Positions 1 to 7,289 of a DNA stretch of 14,491 nt are shown piece by piece. The number at the start of each line of letters is the position of its first letter. The first letter of the stretch is position 1. The stretch is from Actinomycetes bacterium. GTDB taxonomy: Bacteria > Actinomycetota > Coriobacteriia > Anaerosomatales > Anaerosomataceae. The stretch is taken from assembly GCA_021850085.1 (NCBI GenBank), contig JAJZRZ010000019.1, positions 1 through 14,491 on the forward strand, in the 5' to 3' direction. The notes below the pieces were generated by a model. The model saw only the letters and a list, made by a program, of their open reading frames with translations. It did not search any database and was not told the DNA's origin. The translations under genes were made by a program, and so were the position numbers.

Positions 1-485
1 ATGCGCGGCTCCAGCACGAGCGCCCGCGCGAGCGCCACGCGCTGCGCCTCGCCGCCCGAGAGCCGCAACGCCGAAGACCTCTGCATGCCGCCGAGACCCA
101 CGCGATCCAAAGCGGCATGCACGCGACGGCTCCTTTCGGCTTTCGGGACCTTGCGCAGCGCCAGTCCGTAACCGACATTCTCCTCGACGGTGCCTTTGAT
201 CAGGTACGGGTTCTGAAACACCGCCGCCATCGTCCTGATGGCGTCGCGGTCTCCTGCTTTGGCCGGCTCCCCGTCGAGCATGACGCGCCCCGTGGCGGGC
301 TTCTCGAGCAGCCCGAGCACGCGGAGCAGCGTGGACTTGCCGGAGCCCGACGGTCCGAGCACGACATGCGTCTCGCCCGCGCGCAGGTCGAAACGCTCGA
401 CGTCCAGCACCCCGCGCCTTCCGTAGCGCACGGTCAAGTCATTCGCGCTGATGACAGTGGCGCCGCTGGGCGTCCTAGCGCTCAT
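1..485 (-). CDS. tupC: Tungstate ABC transporter ATP-binding protein (partial, 3' end cut by window edge)
   Basis: This is the ATPase of a tungstate/molybdate importer and powers the permease encoded just upstream. About 161 residues are visible before the left edge. Seen: Walker A GPSGSGKST at residues 44-52, a Q-loop in AVFQNP, and the ABC signature LSGGEAQR near residue 144. Walker B and the H-loop lie outside the window. The ATG at 485 overlaps the end of the permease gene by 11 bases, typical of translational coupling in an ABC operon. The tungstate assignment rests on the tupA-like binding protein two genes upstream, because the ATPase alone could serve other oxyanions or amino acids. 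Confidence 0.9.
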   Translation of the reverse strand, partial: MSARTPSGATVISANDLTVRYGRRGVLDVERFDLRAGETHVVLGPSGSGKSTLLRVLGLLEKPATGRVMLDGEPAKAGDRDAIRTMAAVFQNPYLIKGTVEENVGYGLALRKVPKAERSRRVHAALDRVGLGGMQRSSALRLSGGEAQRVALARALVLEPR

Positions 486-1209
486 AGCGGCTTCCAGAGT
501 GCTGAACGCGCGTGAACGCGTTCATGATCACGAACGCGATGCCGAGCAAGATCAGTCCGAGACCGAGCGCCAGACCGAAGTTGCCTTGGCCCGTCTCGAG
601 CTGGATCGCGGTGGTCATCACCCGGGTCTTCCCCTCGATGTTGCCGCCGACCATGTTCACAGCGCCCACTTCCGAGATGATGCCGCCGAATCCTGCCGCA
701 ATCGCGGCCATCACACCCCAGCGCGCCTCGCGGATGGTGAGCACCGCCTCTTGCAGGTGGGAAGCCCCAAGCGATCGTGCCTGAAGCCGAAGCTCGGCCG
801 GCACAGCGCCCACCGCGGCGAGCGTGACTCCCGTGACGATCGGCGTGGAGATCATCACCTGGGCGATGATCATCGCGGGTACCGTATAGAGCAGCCGCGG
901 CATGGCCTCGCCCACGAGCGCGACGTAGGCTTCAGAAAGCGGACCACTGCGCGATATGAGGATGTACACCATCAGACCGACGACCACCGGCGGCAGTCCC
1001 ATGCCGGTGTTGACTATAGCCGTGACCAGCCCGCGCCCGCGGAAGCGCCGTGAGCCGATGAGGTAGCCGAGCGGCACGCCCAGCGCGGTCGCGATCAGCA
1101 GCGACAGCCCTGAGACGCGTAGCGACAACCCGATGACCGTGTAGGTGGCCGGGTCGCCGCCGAACAACCGCAGCGCCGCCTGTGCAAACGCGTCCCAGAC
1201 GATCTCCAC
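475..1209 (-). CDS. tupB: Tungstate ABC transporter permease
   Basis: Integral membrane subunit of a TupABC-type tungstate importer (BPD_transp_1 fold). It has several hydrophobic segments, and its second half carries the family-typical stretches EARWGVMAAIAAGFGG and ISEVGAVNMVGGNIEG, followed by TRVMTTAI. I chose a GTG start at 1209 because AGGAG lies exactly 6 bases upstream, giving 244 residues. An ATG at 1215 abuts that AGGAG with no spacer, and an ATG at 1263 has no visible ribosome binding site. Both are in frame and possible. The gene lies between tupA and tupC on the same strand and overlaps tupC by 11 bases. Confidence 0.88.
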   Translation of the reverse strand: MEIVWDAFAQAALRLFGGDPATYTVIGLSLRVSGLSLLIATALGVPLGYLIGSRRFRGRGLVTAIVNTGMGLPPVVVGLMVYILISRSGPLSEAYVALVGEAMPRLLYTVPAMIIAQVMISTPIVTGVTLAAVGAVPAELRLQARSLGASHLQEAVLTIREARWGVMAAIAAGFGGIISEVGAVNMVGGNIEGKTRVMTTAIQLETGQGNFGLALGLGLILLGIAFVIMNAFTRVQHSGSRYER

Positions 1210-1272
1210 GCGCATCTCCTGCCATGTATGGGCGCGCCGCCGTCCGGCGACGACGCCCCCCATCGTGAGCGG

Positions 1273-2163
1273 TTACGACGTCGTTTGCTGATCGGCGTTC
1301 GGGAAGAACAGCGCCTCGCCGAACTCATCCACTCCATACCCGCCGATGATGGCTTGCGCCTCCTCGCCGGTGATCCATTCAGCGAAAGCGAGCGCGCCCT
1401 CGGCATTGGTGGCGTCGGTCACGAGGATGACGCCGTACTGGTTGAAAAGCGCGGTGTCGCCCTCCACAAGGATCTCAAGATCGAGGGTTTCACGCATGCT
1501 CAGATACGTCGCGCGGTCGGTGAGGGTGTAGGCGCCCAGCTCGGATGACATGGTCAGGACGTCGCCCATGCCCTTGCCGGCCGAGACGTACCACTCGCCC
1601 GACGGCGTGATCGTCGCTTTCGTCCAAAGCTTCTGCTCCGCCGTATGCGTGCCCGACTCGTCGCCACGAGAGACGAACGCCGCGGCGGCTCCTGAGATCT
1701 TCGTGAGCGCTTCGGCGGCGGTGGCAAGGCCCTCCACGCCCGCCGGATCCGCCGACGGGCCGACGATCACGAAGTCGTTGTACATGACGTCGCGCCGCCG
1801 CGTGCCGTACCCGTCGGTCACGAACTGCTCTTCTTTCGCCTTCGCGTGGACGAGCAGGACGTCGGCGTCCTTGTTCTGACCGAGCTCCAACGCTTCGCCG
1901 GTGCCCTTGGCGATCACGTTGACCTTGTACTGCGGATAGGCTTCCTCGAAGGCCGGGATGAGCACGCCGAACAACCCCGAGTCCTGCGTGGAGGTCGTCG
2001 AGGCGAGGATGAGGTCGGTGACCTCGACGGCGGGCGCCTCAGAGACAGGCTCCTCGAGGGGCTTCTCCTGTGGTGCGCACGCGGCGAGAGAGAACGCGAG
2101 CGCGCCAGCGAGGAGCAGGACGGTGAGACGCCAGACAGGGGCGCTCCTCAAGCGGTCGATCAT
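1273..2163 (-). CDS. tupA: Tungstate-binding lipoprotein of ABC transporter
   Basis: Extracytoplasmic solute-binding protein, 296 residues, that captures tungstate (or molybdate) and delivers it to TupB. The N-terminus is a lipoprotein signal: positive residues, a hydrophobic run, then lipobox LAAC with Cys29. The mature part carries the TupA-family motifs STTSTQDSG (residues 55-63), KGTGEALELG, DADVLLVHA, YNDFVIVGPSADPA and SRGDESGTH. The ATG at 2163 is preceded by AAGGAG with a 5-base spacer; a longer in-frame reading to 2358 has no support and would put the signal peptide inside the protein. First gene of tupABC. A structured leader upstream suggests control by a Moco/Tuco-type riboswitch. 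Confidence 0.93.
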   Translation of the reverse strand: MIDRLRSAPVWRLTVLLLAGALAFSLAACAPQEKPLEEPVSEAPAVEVTDLILASTTSTQDSGLFGVLIPAFEEAYPQYKVNVIAKGTGEALELGQNKDADVLLVHAKAKEEQFVTDGYGTRRRDVMYNDFVIVGPSADPAGVEGLATAAEALTKISGAAAAFVSRGDESGTHTAEQKLWTKATITPSGEWYVSAGKGMGDVLTMSSELGAYTLTDRATYLSMRETLDLEILVEGDTALFNQYGVILVTDATNAEGALAFAEWITGEEAQAIIGGYGVDEFGEALFFPNADQQTTS

Positions 2164-2181
2164 GGTGTCTCCTTTCCGAAG

Positions 2182-2270
2182 TGGGAGGCAGGACCGTTTC
2201 CGAGTCCTACCCTGTCGGCCCTGCGTCCGTGGCGGCCGCTCTTCCGCGGTAGGCGCACAGGGCTCGGAGG
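2182..2270 (-). ncRNA. Candidate Moco/Tuco (molybdenum/tungsten cofactor) riboswitch in the tupA leader
   Basis: Reading the minus strand, the leader starts with CCTCCGAGCC (2270-2261). It folds into a helix GCCCTG..CG with CGCAGGGC, an inner hairpin CCGC-GGAAGA-GCGG, then GCCGACAGGG, a hairpin AGGAC-8 nt-GTCCT, and ends with CCTGCCTCCCA (2192-2182). From memory, these conserved blocks (CTCCGAGCC, GCCGAC, GCCTCCC) resemble the Moco RNA motif, which sits upstream of Moco biosynthesis and tungstate/molybdate transport genes. The 3' end lies 8 bases before the Shine-Dalgarno AAGGAG (2174-2169), so CCTCC segments could mask it and control translation. The class is not proven without a covariance-model search. 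It could be another structured leader. Confidence 0.6.
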
Positions 2271-2277
2271 CATATGG

Positions 2278-2293
2278 CCCGCACTTGTGCGGG
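2278..2293. repeat. 16-bp perfect palindrome between LysR gene and tup leader
   Basis: CCCGCACTTGTGCGGG is a 16-bp perfect palindrome. As RNA it would be a 6-bp stem with a 4-base loop. It lies downstream of the LysR gene and just 5' of the candidate riboswitch. It could be the LysR terminator stem (no T-run is seen), the 5' part of the leader, or an operator for the LysR protein. Confidence 0.5.
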
Positions 2294-2305
2294 ATGCTAG
2301 TGGGC

Positions 2306-2311
2306 AGTGTA
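2306..2311 (-). promoter_or_regulatory. Possible -10 element of the tup operon
   Basis: The minus strand reads TACACT, with TTACCA 19 bases upstream as a poor -35. A transcript starting near 2299 would include the whole structured leader. The match is weak and is supported mainly by position. Confidence 0.3.
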
Positions 2312-2381
2312 GCGCACAGGCGCGGCATCCTGGTAAGTAACTGCCGGATACAAGTCAAACCTGCCGAAGGCCGCCATCGCC

Positions 2382-3269
2382 CTACAGCGCCCCTCGGAGA
2401 TGGTTCGCCAAGGCCTCGCCCGCGCGGCTCATGGTGCGCCTCGGCAGCACAAGGAAGAGCGGCCGCTCCACGGGGAAACCCGCTCCGCGCAGCAGCGCGA
2501 CCGTGCCTAACTGGAGGGACTTGCTCGCCACGTGCGTGCTCACGATGCCGAGGCCCATGCCGCCCTCCACTGCGCTCACGATCGCCTCGTTCGTCCCCAG
2601 CTCCATCACCACGTTCAGGTCACCGGGATCGATGCCGTTGCGGCGGATCGCCCCCTCGGCGGCCATCCTGGTTCCCGAACCGCTCTCCCGCACGATGAAG
2701 GGCTCCTCGGCGATCTCAGCGAAGGTCACCGCCGGACGTGCGGCGAGTTCATGCCGCGCGGGACAGATCAGCGCCAACTCGTCGCTGCCCAGCCGCTCGT
2801 AGAGCACTCGTGCGCCATGCACTTCCGCTCCGGTCATCCCCAGATCGGCTTCGCCGGACTCCACACGCTCGACCACATCCGCGCTGTCGTAGACCCGCAA
2901 CGTGACGCCCACCTCGGCATTGACGCGCAAGAACCCGCCGAGGATGCGCGGAAGCAGGTACTGACCAGGCGTGGTGCTGGCAGCCAAGGTGATTCGACCC
3001 GAGACGACTCCTGCGAGCTCCTCGATGGACTGGCGCGCAGCCTGAAGCTCGGCGATCACGTGGCGTGCGTACGGGAGCAGCACGTGGCCCGCCTCGGTGA
3101 GCGAGACCCGGCGATAGCCGCGGTCCAGCAGCGTGGCGTCGATGTCAGCCTCCAGCGCCTGGATCTGCATCGTGACGGCAGGCTGCGAGATGCCCAGCGC
3201 TCGCGCCGCTTCGGAGAAGGAGCCGTGATCTACGACGGCCACGAACGTGGTGAGCTGGCTGATGTTCAC
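2382..3269 (-). CDS. LysR-family transcriptional regulator
   Basis: A 295-residue regulator. An N-terminal winged helix-turn-helix occupies about residues 1-60 (FSEAARALGISQPAVTMQIQ), and a periplasmic-binding-protein-like effector domain starts near residue 90 (ASTTPGQYLLPRIL). The GTG at 3269 is preceded by CAGGAGG at good spacing; the longer ATG reading from 3299 lacks this. The effector domain resembles the subgroup of LysR proteins linked to sulfur, selenium or oxyanion metabolism. It lies upstream of and parallel to the tungstate operon, 218 bases away, and is divergent from the nickel/cobalt operon, so either may be its target. The effector is unknown. Confidence 0.9.
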   Translation of the reverse strand: MNISQLTTFVAVVDHGSFSEAARALGISQPAVTMQIQALEADIDATLLDRGYRRVSLTEAGHVLLPYARHVIAELQAARQSIEELAGVVSGRITLAASTTPGQYLLPRILGGFLRVNAEVGVTLRVYDSADVVERVESGEADLGMTGAEVHGARVLYERLGSDELALICPARHELAARPAVTFAEIAEEPFIVRESGSGTRMAAEGAIRRNGIDPGDLNVVMELGTNEAIVSAVEGGMGLGIVSTHVASKSLQLGTVALLRGAGFPVERPLFLVLPRRTMSRAGEALANHLRGAL

Positions 3270-3355
3270 GCTGCCTCCTGTTTCCTGGTCCTGGACCATG
3301 CTAGCGCAGGAGGGCTGTTTGCGCGGCTCATGGTTGTGGGATACTTGGTGTCATG

Positions 3356-3370
3356 TGAGAAGCGTTCTCA
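3356..3370 (+). promoter_or_regulatory. Fur-like operator (15-bp inverted repeat)
   Basis: TGAGAAGCGTTCTCA is a 6-3-6 perfect inverted repeat. It resembles Fur/Zur-family boxes such as TGAnAATnATTnTCA. It lies 40 bases before the ATG of the Fur-family gene and just downstream of a weak promoter candidate (TTGCGC at 3319, 17 bp, TACTTG at 3342), so a bound repressor would block transcription of the whole operon. Confidence 0.7.
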
Positions 3371-3409
3371 TCTCTACAAGGAGGCGCGGTGCTGTACGGA
3401 GGGGCCCGG

Positions 3410-3793
3410 ATGAGCACTCAGCGCAGGCTGATCGCCGAAGTGGTCACCGCGCTTCCGGGTGCGTTCACCGCGGAGGAGCTGCACCGCGCGGTGGCCGAGC
3501 GTGCGCCGGGCGTCGGCTTGGCCACGATCTACCGGGCGCTGTGCGCGATGCAGGCGGCTGGCACACTCTCGCACGTGGGCGAGCGCGGCGGCTCCGCCCT
3601 TCTCGCGCTGTGCGGCCGGCACGACCACCATCACCATCTGGTGTGCACGTCGTGCGCGAGCGTCGTCGGCGTGGAATGCCCTCTCAGCGATGCCGCGTTC
3701 GCGCCCGCCGTAAAGCAGGGACATCTGATCACGAGTCACCAGATCGCGCTCTACGGCCTGTGTGCGTCGTGCCGGACCAGTGAAGGAGCCTGA
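3410..3793 (+). CDS. Fur-family metal-responsive repressor
   Basis: A 127-residue regulator that probably represses the nickel/cobalt transporter genes behind it. It has an N-terminal winged helix (about residues 1-65, with GLATIYRALCAMQAAGTL as recognition region), then a metal-binding dimerisation domain with a histidine-rich HDHHHH (71-76), the zinc pair Cys79/Cys82, Cys90, His105, His110 and the second pair Cys118/Cys121. ATG 3410 has GGAGG 7 bases upstream. A GTG at 3389 with AAGGAGG is an alternative giving 7 extra residues. The Fur-like box upstream suggests autoregulation. The transporter context favours nickel, cobalt or zinc sensing over iron, but the metal is not proven. Confidence 0.9.
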   Translation: MSTQRRLIAEVVTALPGAFTAEELHRAVAERAPGVGLATIYRALCAMQAAGTLSHVGERGGSALLALCGRHDHHHHLVCTSCASVVGVECPLSDAAFAPAVKQGHLITSHQIALYGLCASCRTSEGA

Positions 3794-3795
3794 GA

Positions 3796-4596
3796 ATGTC
3801 GCACATCCATATTCCTGACGGCGTGCTCCCTTGGTGGCTGTGGGTGCCGGGATGGCTGGCTGCGCTCGGCTTGATCGCCGTCGCGTCCCGCTTCGCGGCG
3901 CGTGGGGATACCCGCCGGACGCTTCCGCTCATCGGTGCGGTGTCCGCGCTCGTGCTCGTGTCGATGTCCAGCGAGATCATCCCGATCGCCTACCACGTCA
4001 ACCTCACTGTCATCGCCGGCGTTCTGCTCGGACCGTGGCTGGGTGCGATCTCGGCCTTCGTCGTGGTCGTGATACTGTCGCTGCTGGGGCACGGCGGCGT
4101 GACCGTCGCGGGTATCAACACGCTGGTCATCGCTGGCGAGATGGCGATCGGCTGGGCCTTGGTGCGCGGGGGCATCCGGCTGCTCGGACCGTCGCGCGTG
4201 GGCCTGACGGCCGCGACATCCACGGTCGTGACGCTCGCGATCACCACCTCCATGCTCGTGGGCATCGTGGCCATCGCCGGAGCGGGGGCCACCGAACGCG
4301 AGACCGGGGCGCTCGACACCGAGACGCTCCAGTTCGCCAACCCGTTCTCGGAGGGCGTCTTCTCACTCGGCCTGCTCGGTGGCGAAGAGGATGAGCACGA
4401 GGGTGACGGGGAGCTGTCGGTGGCCCGATTCGCAACGGTCGTGTTCACGCTCGGGCCGCTCGGCTGGCTCCTCGAGGCGCTGGTGACCGCGGGCGTCCTT
4501 GGCTACGTGGCGCGCGTCCGGCCGGCGCTGGTGTTCGGGGCACCTTCCGCCGAGGAACACCGCGCGCGCTTCGGCGACGAGCACGGGGGACGCTAG
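3796..4596 (+). CDS. Nickel/cobalt ECF transporter substrate-binding component (CbiM/NikM family)
   Basis: Membrane S-component of an ECF importer, 266 residues, which selects Ni2+ or Co2+. The N-terminus MSHIHIPDG is the family hallmark: the N-terminal amine and histidine chelate the metal. The segment IPIAYHVNLTVIAGVLLGPW contains the conserved His (residue 67) near the family GPW motif. About six or seven hydrophobic helices are visible. An acidic patch EEDEHEGDGE (197-206) in a hydrophilic loop is unusual. AAGGAG precedes the ATG, which starts 2 bases after the regulator's stop. No separate CbiN/NikN gene is seen. Cobalt versus nickel cannot be decided here. Confidence 0.9.
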   Translation: MSHIHIPDGVLPWWLWVPGWLAALGLIAVASRFAARGDTRRTLPLIGAVSALVLVSMSSEIIPIAYHVNLTVIAGVLLGPWLGAISAFVVVVILSLLGHGGVTVAGINTLVIAGEMAIGWALVRGGIRLLGPSRVGLTAATSTVVTLAITTSMLVGIVAIAGAGATERETGALDTETLQFANPFSEGVFSLGLLGGEEDEHEGDGELSVARFATVVFTLGPLGWLLEALVTAGVLGYVARVRPALVFGAPSAEEHRARFGDEHGGR

Positions 4597-5393
4597 TGGA
4601 CGTGACCGTCGTGGATCGCTCAGCGGTCCTGGGCGACACCCTGCTCCACAGGGCCGCGCCAGCGAGCAAGCTGGTGGCCGCGGGACTTCTGGTGGCCGCG
4701 GTGGTCGTGGTCGACAACGCGCTCGTCGCGGCAGGGATGGCCCTGTCCCTCACCGGAGCCGCCGCCGCCGTCCGGCTGCCGCTGCGAACCATGTTGCCGC
4801 TCGCGCTGTATCCAGCCGTCTTCGCGCTCGTCTTCGCCTTCGCGGCAGCGCCCGGCCCCGTGAGCGGAGCGCTCATCGTGCTGAAGTCGGTGACGGCGGC
4901 GCTCACCGTCGTCACTCTCATGTTCTCCACCCCCTACCCCCAGGTCTTCGCACCGCTGCAACGCATCACTCCTACGGTCGTGGGTGACGCGATGCTCATG
5001 ACATACCGCTCTGTGTTCATCCTTGCCGAGAAGTTCGGCCACTTGTTGCGCGCCGCGCGGCTTCGCTCGGGCGTGTCGCCGCGCCAGCCGGTTCGGGCGG
5101 CCCGCGCCAGCGCGCGGGCACTCGGCGGCCTGCTGCTCTACTCGCTCGACCTCTCGCAACGCGAGTACGACATCCTGCGCGTGCGTGGGTACGAAGGCCG
5201 ACTGCGCGTCTCGCCCATGCCCAGCCGCGAGGTGCTGGCCGACGCGGCGTCGCTGCTGTACGCCGCCCTGCTGCTCGGTGCGGTCGTCATCTTCGCCGCA
5301 GTTCCGTCGCTCGGCCCGTACGCATGGCTTGCCGCAGCGACTGGCGCGCTCGACCTCGTCTGCGGCATGTTGATCGGGCGGACGCGCCGATGA
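4596..5393 (+). CDS. ECF transporter T component (CbiQ/NikQ family)
   Basis: Transmembrane scaffold protein, 265 residues, that couples the ATPase to the substrate-binding subunit. It has several hydrophobic helices, with the two cytoplasmic coupling motifs of EcfT proteins at AARLRSG (153-159) and LRVRGYEG (194-201). The GTG start shares one base with the upstream TAG stop (TAGTG), and the next gene starts in an ATGA overlap, so the genes are translationally coupled. Confidence 0.92.
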   Translation: MDVTVVDRSAVLGDTLLHRAAPASKLVAAGLLVAAVVVVDNALVAAGMALSLTGAAAAVRLPLRTMLPLALYPAVFALVFAFAAAPGPVSGALIVLKSVTAALTVVTLMFSTPYPQVFAPLQRITPTVVGDAMLMTYRSVFILAEKFGHLLRAARLRSGVSPRQPVRAARASARALGGLLLYSLDLSQREYDILRVRGYEGRLRVSPMPSREVLADAASLLYAALLLGAVVIFAAVPSLGPYAWLAAATGALDLVCGMLIGRTRR

Positions 5394-6265
5394 AGGCCGA
5401 TGCCCGGGACATGCAAGGCGCAGCCAGCGAGGTCGTGCGCATCAGTTGCGTGCGCCACACCTACGAGGACGGCACGACCGTGCATCTGTGCGGGCTGGAC
5501 TTCCTCGCGCGCCGCGGCGAGCGAGTGGCGGTGCTCGGCCCCAACGGCTCGGGCAAGACGACGATGCTGTTCCACATCCTCGGGCTGCTCCGATCGCAGG
5601 AGGGCGAGGTGCGTGTGTTCGGCAGCTCTCCCGCCGATGATTGGCCGAGCCTGCGGCGGCGCATCGGCGTGGTCCTGCAAAACGTGGACGAGCAGCTGCT
5701 CGCGCCGACCGTCATCGACGATGTCGCGTTCTCGCCCCGTCAGTACGGGCTGCCGGAGAGCGAGGCGCTCGAGCGCGCGCACCGTGCGCTCGGCCTGCTC
5801 GGCATCGAAGCGCTCGCGCCGCGCGTTCCGCACAACCTCTCGGGCGGCGAGAAGCGCAAGGTGGCCCTTGCGGGGGCTCTCGTGATGGACCCCGAGCTGC
5901 TCGTGCTCGACGAGCCGTTCGAGGGCCTCGACCCCGCGTCCCGGAGCTCGCTTCTCAGCCTGATGCGCACCCTCTCGATCGAGCGGGGGATGACGATCAT
6001 CATGTCCACTCACGACATCGATTCGGTGCCGGAGTTCGCCGACTACTCATACGTGCTCGCGCCGGGCGGCCGGATCGCGCTTTCGGGCACTCCTGCTGAG
6101 CTGTTCGCACGCCCGGACCTGCTCGTGCAAGGGAACATCAAACCGCCCATCCTCGCCGCGCTCTTCGCGCGTCTGCGCGAGCGCGACGCCACGGCACCGG
6201 AACCCGCGCTTTCGGTGGCCGAGGCCGTCGATGCGCTCGCCGACTGGAAGCGCAACGAGGGGTAG
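5390..6265 (+). CDS. ECF transporter ATP-binding protein (CbiO/NikO family)
   Basis: ATPase of the nickel/cobalt ECF transporter, 291 residues. Seen: Walker A GPNGSGKTT (50-58), Q-loop Gln97 in VVLQNVDEQ, signature LSGGEKRK (150-157), Walker B LLVLDEP (170-176) and H-loop His208 in STHD. FQN/DxQL-like residues after the Q-loop are typical of ECF ATPases. The ATG overlaps the preceding stop by 4 bases (ATGA). Being a single ATPase, it probably acts as a homodimer. The C-terminal extension (about 215-291) matches the family length. Confidence 0.93.
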   Translation: MKADARDMQGAASEVVRISCVRHTYEDGTTVHLCGLDFLARRGERVAVLGPNGSGKTTMLFHILGLLRSQEGEVRVFGSSPADDWPSLRRRIGVVLQNVDEQLLAPTVIDDVAFSPRQYGLPESEALERAHRALGLLGIEALAPRVPHNLSGGEKRKVALAGALVMDPELLVLDEPFEGLDPASRSSLLSLMRTLSIERGMTIIMSTHDIDSVPEFADYSYVLAPGGRIALSGTPAELFARPDLLVQGNIKPPILAALFARLRERDATAPEPALSVAEAVDALADWKRNEG

Positions 6266-6384
6266 CAGCCCGCCGCCTGAGCGCCTCCGGCAACTCCTCG
6301 TACCGCTCGCCAAGGTTCGATCGCTCGCGCCTTACTCAAAGGATACCTCCACGCGCATGACGTGCTGGGCCTTCGTGACCAGCC

Positions 6385-6795
6385 CTAGGGGAATCTGCTC
6401 GCTGCGCGATGACTCCGCTGGATTGCGACGGCCCATCCGCCCGCGACCAGCACGAGCACCGTCGTCGCCGGCGGCCCGCCGAGCTCGGTCAGCGCCACCG
6501 CTGCGAACGCGCCAACGAACCCGAGGACTCCGAAGATCAGTATGCGACCTAGGTCCTGGGCGTGCTGGATCACCGCCGCCACGTCCGCGAACAAGACGAG
6601 CAGCGCCGCGCCGCGCACCAAGAGGAACGCGCAATCGGCCGTCTTCGCGTAGAGCGCGGCCAAGCCCTCGAACAAGCACAGCATGCCTAGAGCGACAGCC
6701 GGCAACGCGGAAGCCGCGGTAGCGGCGACGCGCGCGGGCGTCAGAGACTGATCCTCAGCTGGCAAGTGAGCCGGTTCCTGCTCGTATGGGTTCAC
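6385..6795 (-). CDS. Small four-helix membrane protein, unknown function
   Basis: A 136-residue protein with a short hydrophilic N-terminus and four hydrophobic segments of about 20 residues, beginning near PAVALGMLCLFEGL, FLLVRGAALLVLFAD, LIFGVLGFVGAFAAV and TTVLVLVAGGWAV. I do not recognise a family. I chose the GTG at 6795 because GGAGG lies 10 bases upstream and because the residues before it (up to 7188) lack a membrane character and overlap the CDGSH gene. It converges on the end of the ECF operon and is divergent from the CDGSH gene. A role in the membrane is all that can be said. Confidence 0.6.
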   Translation of the reverse strand: MNPYEQEPAHLPAEDQSLTPARVAATAASALPAVALGMLCLFEGLAALYAKTADCAFLLVRGAALLVLFADVAAVIQHAQDLGRILIFGVLGFVGAFAAVALTELGGPPATTVLVLVAGGWAVAIQRSHRAASRFP

Positions 6796-6957
6796 ACGAA
6801 GGAATCCTCCGAGGTCGTGCGGACGTCTTCGCTCGTCCCAGTATCTTTCTCTGTTCGATACGTCATTCCTTGTGGCAGGACGGTAGGACGAGAAATCGGC
6901 CACGTCTCGAACGGGTAAGAAGTACGCATGGAGGCCCACGTGAGAGGGGACGGCACG

Positions 6958-7203
6958 ATGACCAGGTTCTCGAACGACGATGCCACCAGCCATCCGATGG
7001 TGACCGAGCTCGGTCGCGGCACGTACTACTGGTGCCGGTGCGGCAGGACGAAGACGGTCCCATACTGCGACGGATCGCATACCGGCACCGGCTTGGATCC
7101 TCTGGCGTTTCAAATCGAGGAGCCAATCACCTCCGCGATCTGCAACTGCGGCCTCACCACCAACCCACCCTACTGCTCCGGGGCGCACGTGGACCTTGAG
7201 TAG
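6958..7203 (+). CDS. Double CDGSH iron-sulfur protein
   Basis: An 81-residue protein with two CDGSH-type 2Fe-2S motifs (mitoNEET-like, three Cys and one His ligand). First motif: Cys26, Cys28, Cys37, His41 (CRCGRTKTVPYCDGSH). Second: Cys62, Cys64, Cys73, His77 (CNCGLTTNPPYCSGAH), where the usual Asp after the third Cys is Ser. Each could hold a redox-active or transferable 2Fe-2S cluster in the cytoplasm. ATG 6958 follows AGGGG at 8 bases; an in-frame ATG at 6928 would add ten residues without a good ribosome site. It appears monocistronic. Confidence 0.88.
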   Translation: MTRFSNDDATSHPMVTELGRGTYYWCRCGRTKTVPYCDGSHTGTGLDPLAFQIEEPITSAICNCGLTTNPPYCSGAHVDLE

Positions 7204-7208
7204 AGCCG

Positions 7209-7234
7209 ACCGGACTCCGGACGGTCCGACCGGT
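7209..7234. terminator. Possible bidirectional terminator between convergent genes
   Basis: ACCGG (7209-7213) pairs with CCGGT (7230-7234), and CGGAC with GTCCG inside, between two genes whose stops face each other. No T-run follows, so termination is only suggested. Confidence 0.3.
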
Positions 7235-7289
7235 TGAGGCTTGCGCAGGAGCTGGGTACTCGCGTGTCAGGTGCTGGCGCCTCGGTCAC

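Noticed and set aside
451..1053. Long plus-strand open frames opposite the tup genes (also 1846-2340 and 2532-3413)
   Set aside because: They are antisense shadows of recognised minus-strand genes in GC-rich DNA, with arginine/histidine-rich translations and no family features.
6792..7188. N-terminal extension of the small membrane protein up to 7188
   Set aside because: It overlaps the CDGSH gene on the opposite strand, has no membrane or domain character, and a GTG with GGAGG upstream exists at 6795.
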